DNA from: Clostridia bacterium
GTDB lineage: Bacteria; Bacillota_A; Clostridia; Christensenellales; UBA1242
Length of the DNA stretch: 26,959 bases
NCBI GenBank assembly: GCA_017454425.1
Contig: JAFTCZ010000039.1
Location: forward strand, 1 to 26,959
Reading direction: 5' to 3'
The translations under genes were made by a program, and so were the position numbers. Below are positions 7,399 through 15,911 of this stretch, piece after piece. The stretch's first letter is position 1. Every line of letters begins with the position of its first letter. Below the pieces are notes generated by a model, which did not search any database, was not told the DNA's origin, and saw only the letters and a program-made list of their open reading frames with translations.

Positions 7399-8181
7399 AT
7401 GATTGATGTACATACACATTTGAATGATGACTTATTGTTTAATAAAAAAGATGAAATTATAAAAGATTTGCCCAACCACAATATCACAAAGGTTATTGTG
7501 CCTAGTTGTGACAAAAAAATGATTTCAAATGCATTGTCACTGATAAAATATCCTTGTGTGTTTGCGGCTTTGGGGATTCACCCAAGCAATTGTGACGAGT
7601 GGGGTGATGCTGTTAAAAACTTAATTCGCTTGCACGCCAACAACCCCAAAATTGTTGCGATAGGGGAGATAGGGTTTGACTTGCACTATAAAAACAGTGA
7701 TATTGTAGTGCAAAAAGAAATCTTTTTGCAGCAGTTGTTGTTGGCAAAAGAGTTAAGGTTGCCTGTTGTTTTGCATATGCGAGATGCATGGGACGAGTTT
7801 TTTGAATTTTATGAAGAACACAAAAATTTGTTTTCTGGTGGCGTAGATGTGCATTGCTTTGATGGGGAAAAAAGTATTGCAAAAAAACTTTTAGATGCAG
7901 GGTTCTTTATATCCTTAACCGCTTTAAGCGTAGAAAACAAACCAAAAAATAAAGAAATGATAAAATATTTACCCCTCGACCGCATTATGGTCGAAACCGA
8001 TAGCCCTTATCTTTTGCCCAACGAATGCAAAAAAGAGCAGAAATACAACATTCCTCAAAATGTTAATTATGTTGCAAAAAAAGTTGCTGAATACACAAAT
8101 GTGGATATAAAACTTATAGATGAAATTACAACAAATAATGCATATACATTATTTACAAAAATGGGAGAAAATAATGGATAA
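7399..8181 (+). CDS. tatD: TatD-family metal-dependent hydrolase/DNase
   Basis: TIM-barrel metallohydrolase of the TatD/YabD group, whose members show 3'-5' exonuclease or DNase activity and are linked to DNA repair. All expected metal ligands are visible: His5 and His7 (DVHTH), Glu90 (GEIGFD), His126 (VVLHMRD), His152 (DVHCF) and Asp201 (ETDSPYL). Length is 260 residues, normal for the family. GAGGT stands before the ATG. The 3' end overlaps rsmA by eight bases. In B. subtilis the neighbour order is yabD, yabE, rnmV, ksgA; here the 5S maturase gene rnmV is missing between tatD and rsmA. The exact substrate is not known from sequence. Confidence 0.93.
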   Translation: MIDVHTHLNDDLLFNKKDEIIKDLPNHNITKVIVPSCDKKMISNALSLIKYPCVFAALGIHPSNCDEWGDAVKNLIRLHANNPKIVAIGEIGFDLHYKNSDIVVQKEIFLQQLLLAKELRLPVVLHMRDAWDEFFEFYEEHKNLFSGGVDVHCFDGEKSIAKKLLDAGFFISLTALSVENKPKNKEMIKYLPLDRIMVETDSPYLLPNECKKEQKYNIPQNVNYVAKKVAEYTNVDIKLIDEITTNNAYTLFTKMGENNG

Positions 8182-9001
8182 AACACAAAAGCAAGATAAG
8201 TTCTTTTTTAAGCATAGCCTTGGCCAAAATTTTATCAAAGACGAAGCATTAATTAACGGAATTTTAGATGACGCGGGTGTGCAAGAGGACAGTAATGTTC
8301 TCGAAATTGGCGCGGGGGCGGGAGCATTGACAACAAACCTTTGTAAGAAGGCACAAAAAGGTAAGATTTTGTCAATAGAAATAGACAAAACGCTAGAAAA
8401 AATTTTGAATAAAAAGTTGGCTGAATTTAATAATATTCATTTGGTTTTTGATGATATATTAAAAGTTGACCCCAAAATGATTGCAAAAGAATTTGAATAT
8501 AAACCATTTAAGGTTGTGGCAAATTTGCCATATTATATTACTACACCAATATTAGAGTACTTGCTTTCAAACGACCTATTAATAACCGACATAACAGTTA
8601 TGGTACAACTTGAGGTTGCAAAGCGCTTGTCAGCAAGCGTTGGTACAAAAGATTATGGCGCAATAACGCCAATTCTAGAGATGTATGGCAAGCCTCAAAT
8701 CACACGGATTGTCAAAAAAGAAATGTTTACGCCGCAACCAAAAGTAGATTCGGCTGTTTTGCACATACAAATTAATAAAATTAAGAATGTTGATATACCT
8801 TATGTTTCAACTATCATAAAAAAATGTTTTTCAATGCGCCGAAAAACCTTGCAAAATAATTTGATGAATGGATTTGAACTAAGCAAAGAACAAGCACAAA
8901 ATGTGCTAGTGCAGATTAATAAATCACTTCTTGTTCGCGCAGAAGAGTTAACACTGGACGATTTTTTGAAGCTTTCGAATATATTAAAAGAGCATTATTA
9001 A
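8174..9001 (+). CDS. rsmA: 16S rRNA dimethyladenosine transferase (KsgA)
   Basis: Transfers four methyl groups from S-adenosylmethionine to two adjacent adenosines in helix 45 of 16S rRNA, a late checkpoint in small-subunit assembly. I chose the ATG at 8174, inside the end of tatD, because GGGAGAAA precedes it; an upstream in-frame ATG at 8120 would add 18 residues with no family match. The resulting 275 residues start with the typical basic, aromatic segment and KHSLGQNF. The SAM-binding EIGAGAGALT is at residues 44-53 and the catalytic NLPYY at 117-121, followed by a KRLSA-containing region and a small helical C-terminal domain (CFSMRRKTLQNNL). Translation is probably coupled to tatD. Confidence 0.95.
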   Translation: MDKTQKQDKFFFKHSLGQNFIKDEALINGILDDAGVQEDSNVLEIGAGAGALTTNLCKKAQKGKILSIEIDKTLEKILNKKLAEFNNIHLVFDDILKVDPKMIAKEFEYKPFKVVANLPYYITTPILEYLLSNDLLITDITVMVQLEVAKRLSASVGTKDYGAITPILEMYGKPQITRIVKKEMFTPQPKVDSAVLHIQINKIKNVDIPYVSTIIKKCFSMRRKTLQNNLMNGFELSKEQAQNVLVQINKSLLVRAEELTLDDFLKLSNILKEHY

Positions 9002-9015
9002 TGCTTTTTTATTTT
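8987..9015 (+). terminator. Terminator of tatD-rsmA
   Basis: AGCATTA and TAATGCT (8991-9005) form a short inverted repeat that includes the rsmA stop codon, followed by TTTTTTATTTTTTT. Confidence 0.7.
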
Positions 9016-9066
9016 TTTGTGCTCATAAATGGGTTTTTGTGAATATATATAAACAAAGGAGTATTT

Positions 9067-9810
9067 ATGCAAACAAGAACAATAATATTGAGTGGCTTTG
9101 TCACAAACAACGCACTTATGGGCATAATTAGCATTAATGGGCAAAGCGATATTAGCGCAAATCTAAAACTTTTTAATGTACCCGAAAATCAAATATGCAA
9201 TTTTGTATTTTGTTTGGGACAAAAGGTTTTTGTTGCACATAATGTACCAACAAACAGCGAATACAACTTTTTTATGAGTGACATTTGTATAAATGATGAA
9301 ATAAAGGCTTGTATATTTGATGAAAGTCAAAATTTGTTGCTTTGCAATAATTTACCTAATGAAGAAATCGAAAAAATGAAACAAAACCTAAACAATGAAG
9401 AAGAAATTAATGTTCAAACATCGTCACTAGACTCACAGTCATGCGTGTTGCAGCAAGAAAAAGAAGAAAGTGATAGTTTTTTTGATGAAATTGAGCAACA
9501 GTTTGACACAATGATGCAACAGGGCAGTGTTTGTGAAGAAGTGCAAAACTTAATACCAAACTCGCAGTGGGTTTATATACAAGACCAAGAAACTGAGCCA
9601 CAGTGCATTATTGGCAAAATTTTTGACGAAGAGAATAATATTCGTTATATTTGCTGTGGCATGCCTGCAAAAAATATTGATGATGTAGGGCAGGTTAACC
9701 TAGAATACAGTCAATGGCTTCCGCTTAACCCACAAGACCCAGAAGGAAGGGGGTATTATATAACATATCAAGATGCAAAAACAGGTGAAAATATAAAACT
9801 AAGTGCATAA
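9067..9810 (+). CDS. Hypothetical acidic protein, two conserved-looking ends
   Basis: 247 residues, no signal peptide and no membrane helix, so probably cytoplasmic. An N-terminal part (1-85) is beta-rich and hydrophobic. The middle (about 98-155) is very acidic and Gln-rich, with EKEESDSFFDEIEQQFDTMM and neighbours suggesting a disordered or coiled linker. The C-terminal part (about 168-247) has the pattern W-V-Y-I, I-R-Y-I-C-C-G-M-P, QWLPLNPQDPEGRGYYITYQDAKTGE. I have the impression this tail resembles hypothetical proteins of uncultured Firmicutes with a YICYGVP/WLPL/GYW pattern, but cannot name a family. The start has AAAGGAG six bases upstream. It is followed by a terminator that uses the last codons (AGT GCA TAA). 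Function unknown. Confidence 0.8.
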   Translation: MQTRTIILSGFVTNNALMGIISINGQSDISANLKLFNVPENQICNFVFCLGQKVFVAHNVPTNSEYNFFMSDICINDEIKACIFDESQNLLLCNNLPNEEIEKMKQNLNNEEEINVQTSSLDSQSCVLQQEKEESDSFFDEIEQQFDTMMQQGSVCEEVQNLIPNSQWVYIQDQETEPQCIIGKIFDEENNIRYICCGMPAKNIDDVGQVNLEYSQWLPLNPQDPEGRGYYITYQDAKTGENIKLSA

Positions 9811-9833
9811 TAGTAAGTACTATGCACTTTTTA
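9801..9833 (+). terminator. Terminator using the recurring palindrome
   Basis: AAGTGCATA (9801-9809) pairs with TATGCACTT (9821-9829) around an 11-base loop, then TTTT. The stop codon TAA of the preceding gene overlaps the left arm and loop. A second partial copy, TAGTACTATGCAC, lies at 9891-9903. Confidence 0.65.
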
Positions 9834-9855
9834 TTTTATTGGCAAAAAGGTTTAT

Positions 9856-9907
9856 TTGTGCACAAAACTATGCACAAAATGTTTTTTGAATAGTACTATG
9901 CACTTTT
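9856..9907. repeat. Cluster of TATGCAC palindrome half-sites
   Basis: TTGTGCACAA (9856-9865), ACTATGCACAA (9867-9877) and TAGTACTATGCACTTTT (9891-9907) crowd the gap between two converging hypothetical genes. They lie just after the terminator copy at 9801-9829. The last copy could form part of a terminator for neither gene on its own, since it lacks a left arm. Confidence 0.6.
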
Positions 9908-9909
9908 AA

Positions 9910-10191
9910 TCAAAAGAAATTAAGTTTATTTTGCAAACTTTTTGTATTTTCACGATTTTGTTGAAGAATTTTTGCCGTGTTTTGATAAGTTTTTGTTTGT
10001 ATTGATTGTGCAATAGGGGTGATTGGTTGTCTTTGTGAAGCAGGAGATAAAAATTTGCTTATGTCAAGTTTTGTCAAAAGTTCTACAATATTTGCAAGAT
10101 TTTCATTTTTTGTGTTTGAAGGATTGACTTGGGCTGTTTGTACGCTTGCATCTTTGTTATAATATGCAGTGTGTGCGACAAATTTTTTCAT
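9910..10191 (-). CDS. Small hypothetical Asn/Gln-rich protein
   Basis: A 93-residue protein beginning MKKFVAHTAYYNKDASVQTAQ. It has no signal peptide or membrane helix and is rich in Asn, Gln, Thr and Ser. A short amphipathic stretch (LANIVELLTKLDISKFL, about 32-48) could be a helix. A strong AAAGGAG stands seven bases before the ATG, which is the main reason to accept it as real. It is transcribed away from the lipoprotein gene at 10307, so both share the 10192-10306 intergenic space. A possible promoter on the minus strand is TTGTGT, 17 bases, TAACAT. I do not recognise a family. The gene ends beside a cluster of TATGCAC palindrome half-sites. Confidence 0.6.
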   Translation of the reverse strand: MKKFVAHTAYYNKDASVQTAQVNPSNTKNENLANIVELLTKLDISKFLSPASQRQPITPIAQSIQTKTYQNTAKILQQNRENTKSLQNKLNFF

Positions 10192-10220
10192 TTTTCTCTC
10201 CTTTTATCATTCTCAATTAA

Positions 10221-10249
10221 TTGACGAAAATGTTATTTAGTGGTATTAT
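10221..10249 (+). promoter_or_regulatory. Promoter of the lipoprotein gene at 10307
   Basis: TTGACG (10221-10226), a 17-base spacer and TATTAT (10244-10249), about 57 bases before the start codon. Confidence 0.65.
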
Positions 10250-10306
10250 ATGACACAATGACAAAATATGTGTTTTTTGCAAAAACATTAAGGAGTATGG
10301 CATTAA

Positions 10307-11743
10307 ATGAAAACTACAACAAAAATTAATAACCTAACAAAAAATATATTAATTGCATTAGTGCTTGTGTTTGGCATGTTTTTTGGTTTTACTGCATGTG
10401 GCACAAACATCGGTTTTGATGATGGTCCATCAAAAACTGATGTAATAAGTGGCAACGGTACTTCTGCTGTTGTGTATGGCGATTATCTCTATTATGTCAA
10501 TGGGTATACAGGCCATGATGCAGTGGGTGACACAAATGTGTATGGCAAAGTAAGCTATGCCGCAATTTACCGCACAAAACTTGTTGATGGCAAAGTAGTA
10601 GAAAATGATAAAGAGTATGACGAAGATGGCAACGAAGTGTTTGATAAAACTCAGGGCATCAAAAATACAGGCAGGCTAGTTTCGAAGGTTTGTGGTTATG
10701 AAAAAACACAATTGTACATTTTTGGCAATTATCTTTATTATACAACACCAGGCAACCAAGTGGCAAAAAATGGTGATATAGAAAGTGACCACATAGATTT
10801 TTGCAGAATTAAAATTGATGGGCACACAAGAAGTGAAAAATTATTAACTTCACAAAATGCATTGGATAGTGTCAAATACTACATGTATTCTTACAACGAC
10901 AAAGCCTATCTTGTTGTAAAAGATGGCAACGCCTTAAAGATTGGTGAATGTACAGACACAAGTTTTAAGTTAAAAACTCTTGACGAAACAGATTATGTTG
11001 TTTCAACTATTGCAGTCACAAATTATTCTCGCAGTACTGATGTTGTTTATGACTTGGACGGGGCAGTATATTTCACTTATACAAACAGTGATATAACAAA
11101 GGGCAATGTTATTGCAAAATATGACCTTGTGACAAAACAGATTAGTGATGTGTCTCCGGTTAAGGAAAGCACTTACACTTTGTTAAAATCAGTAGGCGGA
11201 AGATTGTATTACAACAAGCAATCATTAGTTGCACCTGGCACAAGTGGGGCATATTTATATTACAACGACATGACCTCAAACTTTGCTGATGGCGAGCATC
11301 AATTAACTTCAAACCCATATTCAGAAGAGAACATAACCCCATATCTTGCTGACAAAGTTGGCGCTTACATCAACAACACTGCAAATGTTTATCAGTTTAA
11401 TGCTGATGGTACAAAACCTCAAATTATAGAGGGGAACGCAACAATTGTTGCGCAAATGGGCAATTATGTGTTTTATACCCTCAATAACACCTTGTACAGA
11501 AAAAACATTATGACTAGTACGGTTGACACTATTGTATCTTTGGCTAGTGAAGATGCCGTAACAAAAACCTTGACAGTTGTATCAACTCATCAAATATGTT
11601 ATCTCGAGAAATACGAAAACAGTCAAGGCACATCATACTACATGCATTATATTGACACAGATATTACAACAGACGATGGCTTTTACAACCACTTTGTTGG
11701 TGTTATGCTAGAAAAAGATTATTTGGACGAGCCAACCGAATAA
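10307..11743 (+). CDS. Secreted lipoprotein, propeller-like (DUF5050-type pattern)
   Basis: Predicted membrane-anchored surface lipoprotein of 478 residues. A basic N-terminus, a hydrophobic stretch (14-28) and the lipobox FTAC give lipidation at Cys31. The mature part contains recurring short strands of the type V-Y-G-D-Y-L-Y-Y-V, F-G-N-Y-L-Y-Y-T, VGGRLYYNK, MGNYVFYTLNNTLYRKN, each followed by polar turns. This resembles the repeated Y-Y motif of DUF5050 and other beta-propeller lipoproteins. A single-gene unit is likely: own promoter, AAGGAG before the start, and a terminator directly after the stop. It lies just upstream of the 1330-residue surface protein but is separated from it by terminator and promoter. 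Ligand or role unknown; a binding or scaffold role is a guess. Confidence 0.8.
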   Translation: MKTTTKINNLTKNILIALVLVFGMFFGFTACGTNIGFDDGPSKTDVISGNGTSAVVYGDYLYYVNGYTGHDAVGDTNVYGKVSYAAIYRTKLVDGKVVENDKEYDEDGNEVFDKTQGIKNTGRLVSKVCGYEKTQLYIFGNYLYYTTPGNQVAKNGDIESDHIDFCRIKIDGHTRSEKLLTSQNALDSVKYYMYSYNDKAYLVVKDGNALKIGECTDTSFKLKTLDETDYVVSTIAVTNYSRSTDVVYDLDGAVYFTYTNSDITKGNVIAKYDLVTKQISDVSPVKESTYTLLKSVGGRLYYNKQSLVAPGTSGAYLYYNDMTSNFADGEHQLTSNPYSEENITPYLADKVGAYINNTANVYQFNADGTKPQIIEGNATIVAQMGNYVFYTLNNTLYRKNIMTSTVDTIVSLASEDAVTKTLTVVSTHQICYLEKYENSQGTSYYMHYIDTDITTDDGFYNHFVGVMLEKDYLDEPTE

Positions 11744-11747
11744 TAAT

Positions 11748-11770
11748 AAAAAGCGGAAACGCTTTTTTTA
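11748..11770 (+). terminator. Terminator with a GNRA tetraloop
   Basis: AAAAAGCG (11748-11755), loop GAAA, CGCTTTTT (11760-11767), then more T. It follows the lipoprotein stop codon by a few bases. Confidence 0.9.
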
Positions 11771-11829
11771 TTTTATAAAAAAACCTTGTCAAAATTTGTT
11801 AAAAATTTGTAAAAAATAGTATATTTATT

Positions 11830-11858
11830 TTGACATTATTTGCACAAAATATTATACT
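11830..11858 (+). promoter_or_regulatory. Strong promoter of the 1330-residue surface protein operon
   Basis: A perfect TTGACA (11830-11835), a 17-base spacer and TATACT (11853-11858). The 50 bases upstream are phased A/T tracts that look like an UP element. Confidence 0.8.
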
Positions 11859-11900
11859 AGATAGATAGTACTTTTTGTATTTGTCTTGGAGGTAGCAAAT

Positions 11901-14900
11901 ATGAAGAAAACATCGTTGATGAATGGTGTTACGGTCTCTGTATATGCGGCCATGGCAGTGTACCTAATGGTTGTGCTGGTGGCTTTTGGTATATGGGTGA
12001 CGGGTGGATTTAGGAAATATACAGCAGAGGCGGGCGGTCTAAAATTTGACTGCATGGCTGTCAGTATTGCTGACAATGCAGGCAGTGCAAATGTCAAAGT
12101 TCTTAGTGACAAAGCAACAACTACGCTAAACCTCGCTTATGGTACAATAGGATATTCTGATAAAAGTGTTCCAATTGAAATAAAGCTAGAGCTTCGTGAT
12201 GCAAACAACAGATTATTAAACGAAGACGAGGCAATAGTAAGTATTCCGCAAAAGGTTATGCTGGGTGAAAGTTTTGCAATTGATGCCGTGCTTGATGTAG
12301 ATGGCTTTAACAAAGGCGGAGATTGTTATTTGTATGCTTATTCGATGGACGATATGTTGTATGCCAACCCACTACATATATTTGTTGATGTGCCAATTGA
12401 AAGTGCATCACTTATGTATTACAACATAAACAGCAACCTAAACCAAAATTACAAAAGAATAGTTGAGACCGAAATTGAAGGGCAGCAAACACCACTTCGT
12501 ACAACATTGTTTTATAAAAACGCAGCCGATTATGCAAATAATACAAATGCTATATTACCTCTAAACCGCGAACTTGTTACCGAAGGGCAAAGACAAATTT
12601 ATCGTGAAAAAGCGTTGTCATGCGTAAAAGGTGACCAATTTCAATTGTATGTTCAAGTTTGGCCCGAGCGTTCTCTCAATCCGCACAAAAATACAAACAC
12701 AACCTCAATTCAATCTAGTGCTATTCTCAAAAATGTAGATGCCCAAGGTCTTTCAAACTTGTGTGTTTTACTTTCTGATGGTTATGCAAATGCAACAGGT
12801 GATGACGAAAGTTTGCAAAACTATGTTGATCAGTTTGCAAAAATTTGGCCACAAATTGGGCTTAACGATTATATAAACCTAAATGGTTTGATTAACAAAA
12901 ACAAAATTAGCCAAGCAGTCAACCGTATAAAAGATATTACTGCAATTGATGTTACAAATTATTATAACCGCACATTTGGCAGCACAATTGTATTTGATGA
13001 CAAAGCAATTATTTACGAGACACCAAGGCGTGATGTTGCCGAAGTAGATGAGGCAACCGAAATATTAACTATAAAATCAGACCCAACCTTGGCAAGTGAT
13101 GCAAGCGTAAATGTAAATATTTCACCAATTTATGACAACACACTGGCTGGCGCAACAATATTTAAGGCTTTTACCGAGGAAACAGCAGTTGTTGATGTTG
13201 AGATAAATTCTGATTTCGAAGTAGGAACAGTATATTATATTGGTTTGGGCTTTGACGAAGGCATAACAAAAGCAAACATTTCAAGTCAATTGGTAACAGT
13301 TCTTAATGTAAGTCAAAACAGGCTTGTATTAAGTGCACAAGAATTAAGCGACCAAGACAAAACATTGTTAAGAGAATCGGCAAATGCACTTACTCAAACC
13401 GAACTTCAAAAAGCGGTAAATTTGGGAATTGTTATAAATACAAAAGGCAACAACAAAGAATCAAACCCAACACCTTTAATTAGTGAAATGAAAAACTTGA
13501 ATTTGGTTCAGGTTGTAGAAAATTCTTCAAACCCAGACATGCTTCCGCTTAGTATTGTTGCAGACAACACCACCTTGGGCGACACCAACAAAATTTGGAT
13601 TATTAGTGCAAATAGGCGTCTTGCAACCGAATCAAACGAAAGTTTGTCTTTGACAATTTCTTTGACACAAGAAATTAAGGTTTCTGAACTTGAGGCCCCT
13701 GATATTGATGAGGGCGGAAATCTTCCTGACGAGGCGTATGTTATTGATGAATATGAGTGTGAAAACAGCCTTGCATACAAACCAACTGACAACACAATTG
13801 CTCAAAAAACTTCATCAATCAAAGGCCTTGTATTCGACCTAAAAATTGAAAAGCCAACCAATATGCAATTTTCAAGAACAGTAAACATGGAGTTTACAAA
13901 ATATGATGACGGCCGAAACAAAGACTTTACGCCTATATCTTTATCTTCACTTATGACAACATATAATGAACAAAATCCGTACATCGCCGAAAATTATACA
14001 TATGGCAAGATAATCTATTTTGTTGATGACACATCTAGCGAAGTTGTAAATACAACCGCATCTGGTTTGTTGTATTATTCATATGCAGACGCAAGCGCCT
14101 CAGAAGATGTTAAATATGGTTATATCGAGCCAATGGGTGCGGGGTCTGTATCAATTACGCCATATCTTGTTATGACCGAAAGGGTAGATGGTGTCGAATA
14201 TGCAATCAAATATGACACAACCGAGAACAAATATGTTCACATAAATCTAGCCGAAGCCGCAGAAAGTGATTTTGTGATTATTGATACTTACAACACAATT
14301 AATGTCAAAGTAACAGAAAGAATTGTAAGTTTTACATATTATCTAGATGACACATTAACTACGGTTTGCCCAAAGAACGATCCAAATAGGTATTTTGCAA
14401 CCGGAGCAAACAACAAAGTTTTGTTGTATGTTCGTGCAAACTCTGCAAAAGCCTTGCCAGCAAGTGCCACCGAATATCAAGGACTTGGATATAGTTATTC
14501 TTACAGTGTTACAACAAATGGTCAATCAACAAGTGACTTAAGCATTGGTTATCCCGAGGATAGCGAGCAAAATAGCAAGAGATTTGTATCACTGCAAATT
14601 AATGTTGGTGAAGAACAACTTTTGGTTAACTGCATGGTTATTGAAATAACAATTCAACCATTAAAGAGTCTTGACAACAAGGTTTATACAATCACATGGT
14701 ATAAGGGCAACGAGGAAATATTAGACAGCCAAATCAGCATAAACGCAAAAGATTATTTTGGTGACCAAAACTCATTGTCATTTAAAAAAGAATCAGTAAA
14801 AACACAACAAGACAAAACTTATACTGCACAGTTTGTCAAGGATAATAATACCGAAGCCAGCATGTCTAGATATGTTGTTGAATGGAAATCTGATGAAACT

Positions 14901-15893
14901 CAAGATAAAACATTGCCACTTCCTGATGTTTATTATCTTCCAACAAACAATTCTACCGCCTCATTGCCATATGTGCAAACAACACTTTATCCTAGTGAGC
15001 CAACAACCACAACAGTATTCTATTGGATAAAAGACCCTGTGTTTGATGCCGAGGGACACGCAACATATACCTATGAGACATTAAATGTTTCGAATACATA
15101 TTTTGCTATCACCGAAACAACTTCAAGTGTGGGTGAGGGTGATGATATAACAACCGAAACCATAACCACGCTGTACATAAAAGACATAATTCCTAGCACT
15201 GCATTGGGTGTGCGTATTGGTTATCGCAACAACCCTGGTGTGCAGACAGGAAATGTGATTGAATGTTATTATGATATATTCTTAGAATGGCCAATAATAG
15301 AAGAAACTGCTATGGGTTCGTTTGTTGTTAGAGATGAAAACAAAATAGATGTTACGCTGTCACCTTTGGCAACAAAAACAAACACATTAATTGATTATAA
15401 TGTTATTCTTGATTTGGTAAACAGCACAATTATTGTTCCGCTTGAGTCTTCGGTAAATTATGCAATAAATGACATAATCCGCATTTATGAGGGCAGCACA
15501 TTGCTTATCGAAAAAGCAAAAATTGCATCAATTGAGACAACGGCTGAGTATGTATTGTTGCACCTAGAAGACAACACCTTATCTAATATAGAATTAAACG
15601 CAACAAAACAATGTCATGTTTATAAATTAACCGAAGATACCCAATTTGTGACAAATAATGTGTTGTTGCCAGCATGGGCTGTTAATACAACAGGCATATC
15701 AATGCCACCAGCGGCAGGAGAAAATTATTTGTACACATTAACTGCTGATGCTTCTGTTAACCTAACAAATCTTACAACTATTCAATTTTATCGAACATTA
15801 GACTTGCGCTTTAAGATACCAACCAGCGGAAACGGTTATTCTGATAAGCATAATTACAGCAAAGCAATAACCTCAACAAAGCAAACATCATAA
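11901..15893 (+). CDS. Large membrane-anchored surface protein, unknown family
   Basis: 1330 residues. I chose the ATG at 11901 because GGAGGT precedes it; a TTG in frame at 11886 lies within that ribosome site. The N-terminus is short and basic, then one hydrophobic helix (about 14-35, VYAAMAVYLMVVLVAFGIWV) without an AxA cleavage site or lipobox. The remaining 1290 residues are probably outside as a signal-anchored (type II) protein. They are acidic, rich in Thr, Asn, Ser and Asp, with alternating hydrophobic strands typical of stacked beta-sandwich (Ig-like) domains. No LPXTG, S-layer or C-terminal helix is seen, and cysteines are few. It is 18 bases from the downstream gene and shares its promoter. 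I cannot name a family; adhesin or structural stalk are inferences from size and composition only. Confidence 0.8.
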   Translation: MKKTSLMNGVTVSVYAAMAVYLMVVLVAFGIWVTGGFRKYTAEAGGLKFDCMAVSIADNAGSANVKVLSDKATTTLNLAYGTIGYSDKSVPIEIKLELRDANNRLLNEDEAIVSIPQKVMLGESFAIDAVLDVDGFNKGGDCYLYAYSMDDMLYANPLHIFVDVPIESASLMYYNINSNLNQNYKRIVETEIEGQQTPLRTTLFYKNAADYANNTNAILPLNRELVTEGQRQIYREKALSCVKGDQFQLYVQVWPERSLNPHKNTNTTSIQSSAILKNVDAQGLSNLCVLLSDGYANATGDDESLQNYVDQFAKIWPQIGLNDYINLNGLINKNKISQAVNRIKDITAIDVTNYYNRTFGSTIVFDDKAIIYETPRRDVAEVDEATEILTIKSDPTLASDASVNVNISPIYDNTLAGATIFKAFTEETAVVDVEINSDFEVGTVYYIGLGFDEGITKANISSQLVTVLNVSQNRLVLSAQELSDQDKTLLRESANALTQTELQKAVNLGIVINTKGNNKESNPTPLISEMKNLNLVQVVENSSNPDMLPLSIVADNTTLGDTNKIWIISANRRLATESNESLSLTISLTQEIKVSELEAPDIDEGGNLPDEAYVIDEYECENSLAYKPTDNTIAQKTSSIKGLVFDLKIEKPTNMQFSRTVNMEFTKYDDGRNKDFTPISLSSLMTTYNEQNPYIAENYTYGKIIYFVDDTSSEVVNTTASGLLYYSYADASASEDVKYGYIEPMGAGSVSITPYLVMTERVDGVEYAIKYDTTENKYVHINLAEAAESDFVIIDTYNTINVKVTERIVSFTYYLDDTLTTVCPKNDPNRYFATGANNKVLLYVRANSAKALPASATEYQGLGYSYSYSVTTNGQSTSDLSIGYPEDSEQNSKRFVSLQINVGEEQLLVNCMVIEITIQPLKSLDNKVYTITWYKGNEEILDSQISINAKDYFGDQNSLSFKKESVKTQQDKTYTAQFVKDNNTEASMSRYVVEWKSDETQDKTLPLPDVYYLPTNNSTASLPYVQTTLYPSEPTTTTVFYWIKDPVFDAEGHATYTYETLNVSNTYFAITETTSSVGEGDDITTETITTLYIKDIIPSTALGVRIGYRNNPGVQTGNVIECYYDIFLEWPIIEETAMGSFVVRDENKIDVTLSPLATKTNTLIDYNVILDLVNSTIIVPLESSVNYAINDIIRIYEGSTLLIEKAKIASIETTAEYVLLHLEDNTLSNIELNATKQCHVYKLTEDTQFVTNNVLLPAWAVNTTGISMPPAAGENYLYTLTADASVNLTNLTTIQFYRTLDLRFKIPTSGNGYSDKHNYSKAITSTKQTS

Positions 15894-15911
15894 CAGACAA
15901 GGAGGAAAACT

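Noticed and set aside
8120..8173. Extended rsmA start at the upstream ATG
   Set aside because: The extra 18 residues lie wholly within the tatD end and match nothing in the family; the ATG at 8174 has a good ribosome site.
11758..11900. Possible riboswitch or T-box leader before the 1330-residue gene
   Set aside because: The leader after the predicted transcription start is only about 35 bases, with no stem, specifier or terminator; only promoter and ribosome site are present.
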